From Acinetobacter junii CIP 64.5 (lineage in GTDB: Bacteria; Pseudomonadota; Gammaproteobacteria; Pseudomonadales; Moraxellaceae), in assembly GCF_000368765.1 (NCBI RefSeq), contig NZ_KB849654.1, positions 462,043 through 526,042 of the forward strand: a stretch of 64,000 nucleotides of DNA. The letters are read 5' to 3'. The notes below the pieces were generated by a model. It was given only the letters and a program-made list of their open reading frames with translations, did not search any database and had not been told where the DNA came from. Shown here in pieces: positions 9,839 through 18,756 of the stretch (position 1 is the first letter of the stretch; every line of letters begins with the position of its first letter). The translations under genes and the position numbers were made by a program.

Positions 9839-10075
9839 TTAACCAAGTTTCTTAGTTACATAATCAATTGCAGATTGAACTGTAGTGATTTCATTTGAAT
9901 CTTCATCTGGAATCGTGATGTCAAAATCATTTTCAAAAGACATTACAAGTTCAACCAAATCTAAAGAGTCAGCACCTAAGTCATCCATGAAAGATGCTTC
10001 GTTTTTAATCTCTTCAGCACGCATACCTAATTGTTCAGCTACTGCTTGTTTGATGCGTTGTTCGATATCGCTCAC
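9839..10075 (-). CDS. acpP: Acyl carrier protein
   Basis: AcpP carries growing acyl chains in fatty acid synthesis on 4-prime-phosphopantetheine. It has 78 residues, the normal length. The DSL motif in [16 protein letters not shown] marks the modified serine (about residue 37), and helix II is strongly acidic. The start is GTG 10075, with AGGAG seven bases upstream; the frame also runs back to ATG 10090, which overlaps that ribosome site. It is the third gene of fabD-fabG-acpP, the classic order. Confidence 0.97.
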   Translation of the reverse strand: MSDIEQRIKQAVAEQLGMRAEEIKNEASFMDDLGADSLDLVELVMSFENDFDITIPDEDSNEITTVQSAIDYVTKKLG

Positions 10076-10161
10076 AGGAATTCTCCTCATTGCTTGTGGC
10101 GTTTTAATTTGCCACTAGTTTAATTGAATATAAAATTTTTTAAAAGTTTATACATCGCCAC

Positions 10162-10896
10162 TTAGGCCATGTATAAACCACCATTTACGTGTAAAACTGT
10201 ACCAGTAATGTAACTAGCTTTATCGCTTGCAAGGAAACTCACTGCATGCGCAATATCTTGAGGCTCACCTAGACGATTTAAAGCTACTTGATCACTCATT
10301 TTTTTACGAACATCTTCGCTTAACTGATCAGTCATTTCAGTCGCGATGAATCCAGGTGCAACACTATTTACAGTAATCTGACGACTGCCCATCTCTTTAG
10401 CTAAACTACGACTGAATGCTTCAATCCCTGCTTTTGCTGCTGAGTAGTTGGCTTGGCCTGGATTTGCAAAATGTGCAACCACTGAACTAATGTTAATAAT
10501 TCGACCAAAACGTGCTTTAGTCATACCTTTCAAAACACGCTTCGAGAGACGGTAAACAGCTTTGAGATGAATATTGAGAATATCGTCCCAATCATCTTCA
10601 GACATACGAAGTAACAAATTATCTTTCGTAATCCCAGCATTGTTCACTAGAACTAGCACAGAACCGTATTTTTGCTCGATATCTGTTACCAGTGCATCAA
10701 TCGCTTCACCATTTCGAACGTCAAGTACAGCACCTGCACCGTTTTCAGCAAAGCTTTCTGTCAGTTTTTGCGCGCCTGATTCAGAAGTCGCGGTGCCAAC
10801 TACAAAAAAACCGTCTTGAATGAGCTGCTGTGCAATTGCTGCGCCAATGCCTCGGCTAGCTCCTGTCACTAACGCAACTTTTCGTTGTTGTGTCAT
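10162..10896 (-). CDS. fabG: 3-oxoacyl-ACP reductase
   Basis: FabG reduces 3-oxoacyl-ACP with NADPH in the elongation cycle. It has 244 residues, the usual length. The Rossmann motif is TGASRGIGAAIA (about 11-22), NNAG is near 87, and the catalytic Ser-Tyr-Lys set lies in NISSVVAHF and NYSAAKAG. The C-terminal ITGTVLHVNGGLYM is typical. Its ATG overlaps the fabD stop in ATGA, so the two are translationally coupled. Confidence 0.97.
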   Translation of the reverse strand: MTQQRKVALVTGASRGIGAAIAQQLIQDGFFVVGTATSESGAQKLTESFAENGAGAVLDVRNGEAIDALVTDIEQKYGSVLVLVNNAGITKDNLLLRMSEDDWDDILNIHLKAVYRLSKRVLKGMTKARFGRIINISSVVAHFANPGQANYSAAKAGIEAFSRSLAKEMGSRQITVNSVAPGFIATEMTDQLSEDVRKKMSDQVALNRLGEPQDIAHAVSFLASDKASYITGTVLHVNGGLYMA

Positions 10897-11879
10897 GCAA
10901 TTTTTCCTTCTGCCACTAATACTGCGTTTAGGGCATCTTCCATACGTGCTTTGCTATCAATCGCAAATGCTTTTTCTATGTTCGGTAATCGCTTCGCAAG
11001 ATTACTCAGTACAGTCCCAGGTCCACATTCGACCACATACTGAATACCTTGATCTTGCAGATATTGCATGGTACGAGTCCATTGCACTGACTCATATAAC
11101 TGAGCCGTTAATGCCTGACGCAATTGAGCAACATCTGTCGCAATTTCCGCGTTGACATTTTGTATTACAGGAAGGCGTGGTAGCTCAATGGCAGTTTGTT
11201 CCAAAGCTTCAGCAAACTGTTCTGCTGCTGGCTTCATTAATGAGCAATGTGAAGGCACAGATACTGGTAGCGCAATGGCTTTGCCTGATTGCTCCTTTGC
11301 AGCAGCGATAACCTGTTGGACCAAAGTCGCAGTTCCTGCAATCACAACTTGACCTTGCGCATTGTAATTGGCAGCTTCAACCGAACCCTCACCATTTGCT
11401 GTTGCAGCTTGGCAAAGCTCAACCACTTTCTGATCATCAAGACCTAGAATTGCAGCCATAGCACCTGCACCTTGAGGAACTGCATTTTGCATGAGTTTCC
11501 CACGCAAATTCACTAGTTTTACAGCATCTCCCAATGTCATCGCTTCCGCAGCAACTAAAGCACTGTATTCACCAAGAGAGTGTCCTGCCAAGTATTTTGG
11601 TACTACACCACCTAACTCCAACCATACGCGCCATAACGCGATACTAGCGGTTAATAAAACAGGTTGTGTATTTTCAGTTTGATCTAAACCTTCTCCGCTT
11701 TGCGCGATATGCCATAAATCAAAACCTAGTGCATTTGATGCTTCATCAAAGGTTTCTTTGATCACACCAAACTGCTCAGCAAGTTCAGCCAGCATACCTA
11801 CTTTTTGCGAGCCTTGACCTGGGAATACAAATGCGGTTTTTGTTGCTTGAGCTGCCTGCTCAAGTCGTTTAGTCGACAT
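10893..11879 (-). CDS. fabD: Malonyl-CoA:ACP transacylase
   Basis: FabD moves malonyl groups from CoA to ACP. From ATG 11879 it has 328 residues. It shows FVFPGQGSQKVGML at the start, the active-site GHSLGEYSAL (nucleophile Ser), an arginine in LRGKLMQ, and the catalytic His in VPSHCSLM. The frame opens at 11918, but the AAGGA site lies just ahead of 11879. It is the first gene of fabD-fabG-acpP. fabH and plsX, often next to fabD elsewhere, are not here. Confidence 0.96.
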   Translation of the reverse strand: MSTKRLEQAAQATKTAFVFPGQGSQKVGMLAELAEQFGVIKETFDEASNALGFDLWHIAQSGEGLDQTENTQPVLLTASIALWRVWLELGGVVPKYLAGHSLGEYSALVAAEAMTLGDAVKLVNLRGKLMQNAVPQGAGAMAAILGLDDQKVVELCQAATANGEGSVEAANYNAQGQVVIAGTATLVQQVIAAAKEQSGKAIALPVSVPSHCSLMKPAAEQFAEALEQTAIELPRLPVIQNVNAEIATDVAQLRQALTAQLYESVQWTRTMQYLQDQGIQYVVECGPGTVLSNLAKRLPNIEKAFAIDSKARMEDALNAVLVAEGKIA

Positions 11880-12010
11880 ATAAAAATCCTTAAAATGGTC
11901 TATTGCCAGTTTCATCATTTCTCATGATTCTACATGAGAATAGCAGCAGACTTTTTCTCGATGCGGAAATTTAACATTGATTAAATCGTTTTATAATTGC
12001 GAAAAACAAC

Positions 12011-12039
12011 AAAAAAGGGAGCTTTCGCTCCCATTTTTT
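12011..12039 (-). terminator. Terminator after rpmF
   Basis: AAAAAAGGGAGC pairs with GCTCCCATTTTTT around TTTC. On the minus strand it follows rpmF and precedes fabD, so the fab operon needs its own promoter within 11880-12010. Confidence 0.85.
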
Positions 12040-12076
12040 CTATACTTTAAGCTAACGCTTAATGCATATGATTCAA

Positions 12077-12262
12077 TTATTCAGCATCAGCTGCTTTAGC
12101 GAATAATTGACGACCACGGTAAATACCGTCTTTAGTCACGTGGTGACGACGATGAGTTTCACCAGTAGTTTGGTCTACAGATAATGCATTCTCGGTTAAA
12201 GCGTCATGTGAACGGCGCATGTCACGGCGAGAGCGACTTTTACGGTTTTGCTGAACGGCCAT
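12077..12262 (-). CDS. rpmF: 50S ribosomal protein L32
   Basis: This 61-residue basic protein starts [22 protein letters not shown], the bacterial L32 signature. The later [17 protein letters not shown] matches the zinc-independent form: the cysteine pairs of zinc-ribbon L32 are absent. It lies 78 nt behind yceD, the standard pairing. Confidence 0.96.
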   Translation of the reverse strand: MAVQQNRKSRSRRDMRRSHDALTENALSVDQTTGETHRRHHVTKDGIYRGRQLFAKAADAE

Positions 12263-12340
12263 GATGGCTCCTTACAAAGATCGAAAAATGGATCAGAACA
12301 AATTCAGTTGTCTTAACTCAACATGATAACACAAATTGTG

Positions 12341-12901
12341 TTATGAGTTAAGTTTGCCTTTCAAACTTGCCAAAACATCAAACGGATTATCCCGCTTTTC
12401 TTCGACAACGTCCTGAAGGGCAGGTTGATGTTTATGCTCACAAACACCATGTTTGGGAGACAAAGGCATCAACAATAACAATTCATCTTCTAGCAATGCG
12501 AATAAATCAATCGAAGCAGGTGTATCAATACTCCCTTTTTTCGACGATTCACTTTCACCTAAAACGATGAAATCAGCATCCTCATCCAATCGCTCTATCA
12601 GTAACTCATCATCAATTAAAGCTAAATGAAATTCTGAGACTAATTCAATTTCAACAGATCCCAAACAACGTTGGCATTCCATTGGAACTTTAGTATCAAT
12701 ATGTCCATCTAACCATACAATACGATGATAGGCATCCATTGATAGCTTACAGTCTATGTTGATCAATTGATCACCAATTGAACCAACAGCTTCTCGAGCA
12801 ATACGAGCAAAGCGAGACAATGGCAGTATTCCTGACCATGTATAGCCCTGTTCAGCCCATTTAAATGGCTCGATTTGGCTTGGAAAAGTATTTGCTGACA
12901 T
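12341..12901 (-). CDS. yceD: YceD/DUF177 family protein, 23S rRNA accumulation factor
   Basis: The 186-residue YceD-family protein is linked to 23S rRNA accumulation in E. coli and plants. It carries the family core CQRCLG (about 78-83), the acidic LIDDELLIERLDEDADFIVL and a C-terminal EDELLLLMPLSPKHGVC with further cysteine/histidine residues. It is cotranscribed with rpmF. The exact molecular role is not set by the sequence. Confidence 0.93.
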   Translation of the reverse strand: MSANTFPSQIEPFKWAEQGYTWSGILPLSRFARIAREAVGSIGDQLINIDCKLSMDAYHRIVWLDGHIDTKVPMECQRCLGSVEIELVSEFHLALIDDELLIERLDEDADFIVLGESESSKKGSIDTPASIDLFALLEDELLLLMPLSPKHGVCEHKHQPALQDVVEEKRDNPFDVLASLKGKLNS

Positions 12902-12997
12902 AATTAAGGCGGCAATTCTACAAATTCATCGGTACTCTGTCAAAGATTAAGATACAATTTTGCACTTCTTTAGACAGAACTCGGGGTAAATTAAGCA

Positions 12998-13660
12998 ATG
13001 CACCTGTTGCAGCCGCAACCTGAAGTAACAACTTCATCACTTGTTAGCACCCATTCAACTGATCTACCTCGATTGATACCAGATCAAGTGCAACGCTCAT
13101 CTTGGCAAAAGTTAACAACTGAAGTAGAACATGTTGATTGGCTCATTTTACACTTTAATCACTGGTTTTCCCACCATAATGTCACATTAGTTAAAGGTGA
13201 TTTTGAACCAGAATATTTCCCAGCGACAGATCAGCTACCTGCACGAATCCAATTTGCTCATGGTTTTTTTAATAGTGCCTTACATGAAATTAGTCATTGG
13301 ACGATTTCAGGGGAACAACGTAGAAAGTTACCTGATCTAGGTTATTGGTATGCACCTGATGGTCGAACTGCGGAACAGCAAGCGCTTTTTGAACAAGTAG
13401 AAATCAAACCCCAAGCGATTGAATGGTTATTTGCAACTGCATTTGGTCGAAAGTTTCGTGTCTCTTTAGATAACTTAACTGGTGAAGGTGGTGATGGTGC
13501 TTTGTTTAAAGACAATGTTTTTAATCAAGTAAAACGTTTTTTTTCAGGTGAGTCTAAATTACCTCGTGATGCTGCACACTTCATTTATTATATCTGCTTG
13601 TGTACGCGTAATGGACGAGCATTACAACTTGATGAATTTAAACGTGAATCGCTTGATTGA
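12998..13660 (+). CDS. epmC: Elongation factor P hydroxylase EpmC-like
   Basis: The 220-residue protein matches the EpmC/YfcM family, which hydroxylates the lysine-modified residue of elongation factor P. It shows FAHGFFNSALHEISHWTI with a metal-binding HExxH-like HEISHW (near 98), RRKLPDLGYWYAPDGRT and EQQALFEQVEIKPQAIEW, family hallmarks. Its GNAW-type N-terminus is longer by about 30 poorly conserved residues. efp, epmA and epmB are not in this window. It is divergent from yceD and is followed 88 nt later by a YciO-like gene. Confidence 0.88.
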   Translation: MHLLQPQPEVTTSSLVSTHSTDLPRLIPDQVQRSSWQKLTTEVEHVDWLILHFNHWFSHHNVTLVKGDFEPEYFPATDQLPARIQFAHGFFNSALHEISHWTISGEQRRKLPDLGYWYAPDGRTAEQQALFEQVEIKPQAIEWLFATAFGRKFRVSLDNLTGEGGDGALFKDNVFNQVKRFFSGESKLPRDAAHFIYYICLCTRNGRALQLDEFKRESLD

Positions 13661-13748
13661 TTGACAAAATTATCACATCTGAGACTTGCATCCGCCCCTT
13701 AACACGTTTCATACTTAATTCAGCCATAAAGATCAGGGAGTTATAATA

Positions 13749-14366
13749 ATGTTGCACTTACATATTCATCCTGAAAATCCACAGGCACGTTTAATCACTC
13801 AAGCTGTAGATCGTATACGTGCAGGTGATGTGGTTGTTTATCCAACTGATGCTGCTTATGCAATTGGTTGCCAAATTGGAAATAAAAATGCGATGGAGCG
13901 AATTGCACAGATTCGCGGTCTAGGTCCCAAACATCAATATGCGATTATGTGTTGTGATCTATCTGATATTGCAACCTATGCAAAAGTTGATAATGCAATG
14001 TATCGACTGCTTAAAAATAATACGCCTGCTGTAACCACCTTTATTTTGCCTGCAACCAGCGAAGTTCCAAAACGTTTGATGCATCCTAAGAAAAAAACCA
14101 TTGGTTTGCGTATTCCTAGCAATCCTATCGCACAAGCGTTGCTAAAAGAGCTCGGCGAACCACTACTCACAAGCACCCTGATTCTTCCTGATCAAACAGA
14201 ACCACTAGATGATCCTTATGATATTGAAAATCAACTCGGCAAACGCATAGATGTATTTATTGATGGCGGTTTCGGTACTTTATCTACCACTAGTATCGTG
14301 GATTTATCTGGAGAAAACCCAGAGATCGTACGTCGTGGGGTTGGAGATGTAAGTGCGTTTGAATAA
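13749..14366 (+). CDS. YciO-type Sua5/YrdC family protein
   Basis: The 205 residues carry the YrdC fold seen in threonylcarbamoyl-AMP synthases: VVVYPTDAAYAIGCQIG (nucleotide site, about 28-44), RIRGLGPKHQYAIMCCDL, TFILPAT, GLRIPSNPIAQALL and STSIVDLSG. The KRLMHPKKKTIGLRIP stretch and the total length fit the YciO branch rather than TsaC. YciO proteins are less active in tRNA t6A synthesis, so the role is uncertain. The ATG follows a CAGGGAG ribosome site. Confidence 0.88.
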   Translation: MLHLHIHPENPQARLITQAVDRIRAGDVVVYPTDAAYAIGCQIGNKNAMERIAQIRGLGPKHQYAIMCCDLSDIATYAKVDNAMYRLLKNNTPAVTTFILPATSEVPKRLMHPKKKTIGLRIPSNPIAQALLKELGEPLLTSTLILPDQTEPLDDPYDIENQLGKRIDVFIDGGFGTLSTTSIVDLSGENPEIVRRGVGDVSAFE

Positions 14367-14380
14367 TAAAGATATAGCAA

Positions 14381-14652
14381 ATGCATCTATTTCAAATGTT
14401 AGTGAACATTTATGATTATGCTGATGACCAGACAATCTATGTCATTGAACCTTGGCTTTTAGAACCTATCTATCACCCTTGAAGTCAAAGAACCCAAAGA
14501 AGGACTTATACAAATTAAACATGACAATAAGGTTTTGAATATTTTTTAGAAGTTAAGATTGTAAAAGACATATTTGAAGATTTAGAGAATCTAAACTTGT
14601 GTATTCGATCTCAATGTCAATCAATTATCGAATACGCAATTTATGATGCTTA
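14381..14652 (+). pseudogene. Eroded small protein gene with two frameshifts
   Basis: ATG 14381 opens a frame (MHLFQMLVNIYDYADDQTIYV...) that stops at 14480. Protein-like text continues in a second frame (LEVKEPKEGLIQIKHDNKVL, from 14478) and then in a third (EYFLEVKIVKDIFEDLENLN... to a TAA at 14650-14652). Together the pieces read as one acidic protein of about 90 residues with two single-base slips. I do not recognise the family. It starts 15 nt after the YciO-like gene and may have been cotranscribed. Confidence 0.6.
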
Positions 14653-14952
14653 ATGTCTAAATTGAATCACATAAAATCTGATAGCCGCTTTTTCTGTACA
14701 CCTTGCTCATCAAAATTTCCTGGACTTAACCATTGTTGATAAGCTGGCTCTAAATCTGACCACTCTTCATCAATAATTGAAAACCACGCCGTATTACGAT
14801 TTCTTCCTTTCACAATTCGATCTTGTCTAAATAAACCTTCATATTGAAACCCGAAACGCAATGCGGCTGCTTTAGAAGGTTGATTACAATCATCACATTT
14901 CCACTCAATGCGTAGAAATCTTTGCTTAAAACATTGTTGTAATAATAGAAAA

Positions 14953-14969
14953 GGGGCTTAGGAAGTTAA
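14953..14969 (+). repeat. Left terminal inverted repeat of the IS
   Basis: GGGGCTTAGGAAGTTAA, identical in inverted orientation to 15674-15690. The internal sequence differs directly after these 17 bases. Confidence 0.93.
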
Positions 14970-14999
14970 GCATATCAAAAAGTATGGTAACTTCCTTAT

Positions 15000-15677
15000 A
15001 TGAAAGCAAAAAATAGATACTATTCCCGTTCAAGAATCACAGAGGCAAAATTCAGACAGATCATTCGCTTTTTTGCCATGGATTTAACTGCTTCAGATAC
15101 AGCTAAACTCACCAATATTTCTGTACGTTCCATCAATACAATTTACATCAGGTTGCGTAAAAAGATTGCGGCACAATGTGAGGAAATATCTCCTTTCAAC
15201 GGTATCGTTGAACTTGATGAATCCTACTTTGGTGCTCGTCGTATTCGAGGAAAACGTGGACGTGGTGCATCAGGAAAAACCATTGTATTTGGACTACTCA
15301 AAAGAGATGGAAACGTATACACAGAAATTGTGCCTGATTGCTCCAAAGCTACGCTACAGGGCATTATTCGGGGGCATATAGAGCTTGATTCTGTGATCAA
15401 TACAGATGGATGGAGAGGCTATGATGGTTTAGTTGATATTGGTTTTGACAAACATTTAAGAGTGAATCATGGGAACAACGAATTTGCATGCGGGGAGCGT
15501 CATATTAACGGCATAGAATCATTCTGGGGATATGCTAAAAAGCGACTCGTCAAGTTTAATGGAATTGACAAAAAGATGTTTTATTTGCATCTTAAAGAAA
15601 CGGAGTATCGCTTCAATCATCGGAACGGTAATTTATATCTCGATTTGCTTAAATTACTCCGTAACAATCCTCTTTAA
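15000..15677 (+). CDS. IS1595-family transposase (ISXO2-like DDE domain)
   Basis: The 225-residue transposase has an N-terminal helix-turn-helix-like part (AMDLTASDTAKLTNISVRSI) and an ISXO2-like catalytic domain. The acidic residues lie in VELDESYFG (first Asp), VINTDGWRGY (second Asp) and HINGIESFWGYAKKRL (the Glu/Asn position). It is short, like the IS1016 group, and has no zinc-binding N-terminal domain. The frame is intact, so the element is possibly active. The gene is read opposite to the interrupted acetyltransferase. Confidence 0.93.
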   Translation: MKAKNRYYSRSRITEAKFRQIIRFFAMDLTASDTAKLTNISVRSINTIYIRLRKKIAAQCEEISPFNGIVELDESYFGARRIRGKRGRGASGKTIVFGLLKRDGNVYTEIVPDCSKATLQGIIRGHIELDSVINTDGWRGYDGLVDIGFDKHLRVNHGNNEFACGERHINGIESFWGYAKKRLVKFNGIDKKMFYLHLKETEYRFNHRNGNLYLDLLKLLRNNPL

Positions 15678-15690
15678 CTTCCTAAGCCCC
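15674..15690 (-). repeat. Right terminal inverted repeat of the IS
   Basis: This is the reverse complement of the left repeat. It overlaps the transposase stop codon (TAA at 15675-15677). Confidence 0.93.
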
Positions 15691-16364
15691 TAGAAAAATA
15701 GTTTCAGTAGCAGCCCTCGATTTTTTCATTTTATGGGAGAAATAAACATTACCGATTTCTATAGCACCGTAGTCAAGTCTAGGATTAAGCAGAGCAATCC
15801 ATCCACAGATTTCACCTTCAATTTCAATTAGAAAATGTGTTGAGCCTTTAAAATTAAATGTATTTTTTAAGGACTCCGTAAGTACAGTTAAATTTAATGG
15901 TGCGGCATACGGCAAATAGGTCCAACAACTTTCATCTGGCTCTGTTGCAACACAGTTCCAAATTTGGGAAAAAAACTCGATTTGAAACTTCAGAATTGAT
16001 ATCAATTAAATTGACATAATTCCCCTCAATATTTCCACGCACTAGTTCACAAGGCTTAAAGTGCTCAACTGAAAAACTGGTGAGCTGTCCAAATTTGTTT
16101 TCTTGTGTTTCTTGATATCTGTACATAAAAAAATGCCAATTTTTTATAATGCGAAGACAATTTAACCATAAAATTCATCTATGGACTGCATACGATGCCA
16201 TAAGCATAGAAAATACCCTGAGAAACTTAAGGTTTTTGTAAGTGAGCAATTTATTAAATTAGGTAATTCGATTAGAATAGATGAACTTGTTGTGACATGT
16301 GAATTTGCATGTGTCCGCACTTTCTCTTTCATGCTTTTGAAAATTCGCGTGGCTTATAACGGTA

Positions 16365-17159
16365 ATGAATCAAATCCTTTCTTCTACATTGGAGACTTCT
16401 CCTTCCATTCGTGTGCTTGACGAATGGCAAGAAGCTATACCTGAAGATTTGTATATTCCCCCTGCTGCATTTGAAATTTTACTTGAGCAATTTGAGGGTC
16501 CTCTAGATTTCCTCATCTATTTAATCCAGAAAAATGGATTTGATCTTTTACAATTGGATATTTCCCCAATCGCTACCCAATATCTGTCTTATATGGATAG
16601 CATGAAATCACTCAATATCGAACTCACCGCAGACTATATGGTGATGGCTGCATTACTCGCCGATTTGAAATCTCGTTTGTTACTTCCAAAGCCTGTTGCT
16701 GTAGATCAATTTGAGAAAGATCCAAAACAAGAACTTATTGATCGACTTGAAACGTATTTAAGAATCAAACAAGTGGCTGAAAAATTAGGGCAAATGCCAA
16801 TTTTTGAGCGAGATACTTTTAGTACTAACGTAAGCATAGGTCATATTGCTCCGATTTATGAAGGTTATGATGTAGATGCATTACGTGATGCTTTGTTTTG
16901 CGTATTCAATCGTCCTGAACCCGTTAAACATGTTGTTGCACAAGAACCTGTACTGTTAGAAGAGCGAATCGCCTTCATCGAAAGTCAACTTGCAACTGGT
17001 TTGAGCTTGAGTTTTATTGAGCTGCTAAATCCAAAACAAGGTCGTATGGGAATGGTTGTAACATTTATGGCTGTTCTTGAACTCACGAGACAACAAAAAA
17101 TTCAAATTATTCATTCTGGTATCGAGGCTCCATTAACTATTCAAGGAGTATCAGCATGA
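16365..17159 (+). CDS. scpA: Segregation and condensation protein A
   Basis: ScpA is the kleisin that links SMC heads in the chromosome-condensing complex. The 264 residues show the N-terminal FEGPLDFLIYLIQKNGFDLLQLDI (about 44-67), YLSYMDSM, ADYMVMAALLADLKSRLLLP and a C-terminal winged helix that ends with FMAVLELTRQQKIQI. The ribosome site ahead of ATG 16365 is weak, but no better start precedes the kleisin motif. Its stop overlaps the scpB start (ATGA). Its partner smc lies 30 kb away in the same window. Confidence 0.95.
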   Translation: MNQILSSTLETSPSIRVLDEWQEAIPEDLYIPPAAFEILLEQFEGPLDFLIYLIQKNGFDLLQLDISPIATQYLSYMDSMKSLNIELTADYMVMAALLADLKSRLLLPKPVAVDQFEKDPKQELIDRLETYLRIKQVAEKLGQMPIFERDTFSTNVSIGHIAPIYEGYDVDALRDALFCVFNRPEPVKHVVAQEPVLLEERIAFIESQLATGLSLSFIELLNPKQGRMGMVVTFMAVLELTRQQKIQIIHSGIEAPLTIQGVSA

Positions 17160-17755
17160 GTTTAGAACAATTCGATTCGCATGAAGGCATGTCTCTTGAA
17201 GATATCCATCATGATGTTTTGTTGCAAATTGAGGCTATTTTATTTGCCAGTGACTCCCCAGTTTCACTAGCACGACTAAAAGAAGCATTTCAAAACCAAT
17301 ATAATAAGCAACAATTACGTACTTTTCTGCAACAGCTTGCAATGTTGCAGCATGGTCGATCTATTGAATTAATTGAAACGGCACAGGGCTTTCGTTTTCA
17401 AGTCCGTGCAAAATATCGAAATATTATCGCGCAAGTTTGGCCTGAACGTCCGACGAAACTTTCTCCTTCTTTACTCGAAACGGTTGCAGTGATTGCTTAT
17501 CATCAACCTGTAACACGTGCTGATATCGAACAAATTCGTGGTGTTTCAAACAATAGCCAAAACTTGAGAACGCTTTTTGACTGGAACTGGATTAAAGAAT
17601 CTGGTTTTAGAGATTTACCTGGAAGACCCGCGTTGTTAGTTACAACGCCTCAATTTTTAAATGCTTTTGGTTTAGCTTCGCTAGGTCAATTGCCTCCCCT
17701 ACAGAACGCCAAGGAAGCATTCATGGCTCTCGATGCACATGCGCCGAAGTCTTGA
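17156..17755 (+). CDS. scpB: Segregation and condensation protein B
   Basis: ScpB is the kleisin-binding KITE subunit of SMC-ScpAB. The 199 residues contain two winged helices: the first around QIEAILFASDSPVSLARLKEAF (residues about 23-44), the second with LLETVAVIAYHQPVTRADIEQIRGV and LPGRPALLVTTPQFLNAFGL, both typical. It is translationally coupled to scpA through a 4-nt overlap and is followed 41 nt later by rluB, the common order. Confidence 0.95.
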   Translation: MSLEQFDSHEGMSLEDIHHDVLLQIEAILFASDSPVSLARLKEAFQNQYNKQQLRTFLQQLAMLQHGRSIELIETAQGFRFQVRAKYRNIIAQVWPERPTKLSPSLLETVAVIAYHQPVTRADIEQIRGVSNNSQNLRTLFDWNWIKESGFRDLPGRPALLVTTPQFLNAFGLASLGQLPPLQNAKEAFMALDAHAPKS

Positions 17756-17796
17756 GAAGGTGAACTGTTGATCATTATGTCTAAGGTTGTGCTGTC

Positions 17797-18738
17797 ATGA
17801 GTGAAAAATTACAAAAGGTACTGGCGAGAGTGGGGTTAGGCTCACGTCGTTATATGGAAGAAGTTATTGCTGCTGGTCGTGTCAGCATCAATGGTAAAAT
17901 CGCCCAAGTGGGTGAACGTATTGAACCGACTGATGAACTCCGTATCGATGGTCGTAAAGTACAATTCCAGATTGAAGACGAAATACGTCGTCGTGTATTG
18001 ATCTACTACAAGCCTGAAGGTGAGATTTGCTCACGCAATGATCCTGAAAAACGCCCTACGGTATTTGATCACTTACCCCAAATCGCCAATGATCGTTGGG
18101 TAATGGTGGGTCGTCTTGATATCAACAGTACTGGTTTATTGATTTTTACAAATGATGGTGAGCTTGCTAACCGCTTAATGCACCCTTCAAATGAAGTAGA
18201 ACGTGAATATGCCGTGCGTGTTATGGGTGAAGTCACTCCGCAAATCCGTAACAATATGCTCAAGGGTGTCGAACTTGAAGATGGTCCTGCTAAGTTTGAA
18301 TCTTTCTCCGAAATTGGTGGCGATGGGATTAACCGTTGGTATCAAGTCGTTGTGAAAGAAGGTCGTAATCGTGAAGTACGTCGTATCTTTGAATCACAAG
18401 GTTTAAAAGTAAGTCGTCTACTCCGTACTCGTTACGGTACAGTTATTTTGCCACGTGAATTACGCACAGGTCGCTGGATGGAACTCGATAAAGCTGATAT
18501 CGATAACTTAGCGAAATCAGTTGAATTAAAACCTCGTCAAGGTACAGGCTTATTCGGTATGGCAAAACGTCGTACTGAACGTATGAGTGAAAAACCAATG
18601 GCGGCGCGTCGTGGAGGTTATTTACGTCAACAACGTCGTGATGATGAACAACCAGAACAACAACGCCCAAATACCAATAATAACGGCAACAGTGGACGTA
18701 AAACCATTGGCCTGAATAAAGGTTTTAAAAAGTTCTAA
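17797..18738 (+). CDS. rluB: 23S rRNA pseudouridine synthase B
   Basis: RluB makes pseudouridine 2605 in 23S rRNA. The 313 residues start with an S4 RNA-binding domain (KLQKVLARVGLGSRRYMEEVIAAGRVSINGK). The RsuA/RluB catalytic domain follows, with the Asp in VGRLDINSTGLLIFTNDG (near 108), then LMHPSNEVEREYAV and EGRNREVRRIFES. The C-terminal 60 residues are basic and rich in Gln, Arg and Asn, a low-complexity tail seen in this family. It ends the scpA-scpB-rluB operon. Confidence 0.94.
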   Translation: MSEKLQKVLARVGLGSRRYMEEVIAAGRVSINGKIAQVGERIEPTDELRIDGRKVQFQIEDEIRRRVLIYYKPEGEICSRNDPEKRPTVFDHLPQIANDRWVMVGRLDINSTGLLIFTNDGELANRLMHPSNEVEREYAVRVMGEVTPQIRNNMLKGVELEDGPAKFESFSEIGGDGINRWYQVVVKEGRNREVRRIFESQGLKVSRLLRTRYGTVILPRELRTGRWMELDKADIDNLAKSVELKPRQGTGLFGMAKRRTERMSEKPMAARRGGYLRQQRRDDEQPEQQRPNTNNNGNSGRKTIGLNKGFKKF

Positions 18739-18756
18739 TTGCTCAGCAATGGAAAT

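Larger units (their letters stand above)
14953..15690 (+). mobile_element. IS1595-family insertion sequence (IS1016-like), 738 bp
   Basis: The element is bounded by perfect 17-bp inverted repeats GGGGCTTAGGAAGTTAA at 14953-14969 and 15674-15690. The flanks share the 7-bp direct repeat TAGAAAA at 14946-14952 and 15691-15697. It holds one ISXO2-like transposase gene, whose stop codon lies inside the right repeat. The family usually makes 8-bp duplications, so 7 bp is a small oddity. The intact ends and reading frame suggest a recent insertion. Confidence 0.93.
14667..16126 (-). pseudogene. GNAT acetyltransferase broken by an IS and a frameshift
   Basis: The N-terminal part runs from ATG 16126 (MYRYQETQENKFG...) and shifts frame at a run of seven Ts near 15966-15972. 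It then continues as WTYLPYAAPLN...GWIALLNPRLDYGAIEIGNVYFS up to the IS at 15690. Beyond the IS the text resumes (CFKQRFLRIEWKCDDCNQPS, RFGFQYEGLFRQD, GRNRNTAWFSIIDEEW) and ends at 14667. This is the RimJ/RimL-type GNAT N-acetyltransferase pattern. Removing the IS with one copy of the 7-bp target duplication rejoins ATETIFL to LLQQCF in frame. The gene therefore has two independent lesions and should be inactive. Confidence 0.88.

Noticed and set aside
10574..11352. Plus-strand ORFs opposite fabG and fabD
   Set aside because: No ribosome sites, and the codon pattern fits the minus-strand genes.
16181..16420. Plus-strand ORF of 79 codons with CIRCHKH near its start
   Set aside because: It overlaps the start of scpA in another frame, has no good ribosome site, and its second half is just the shifted scpA leader. 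It may be a remnant but cannot be supported.
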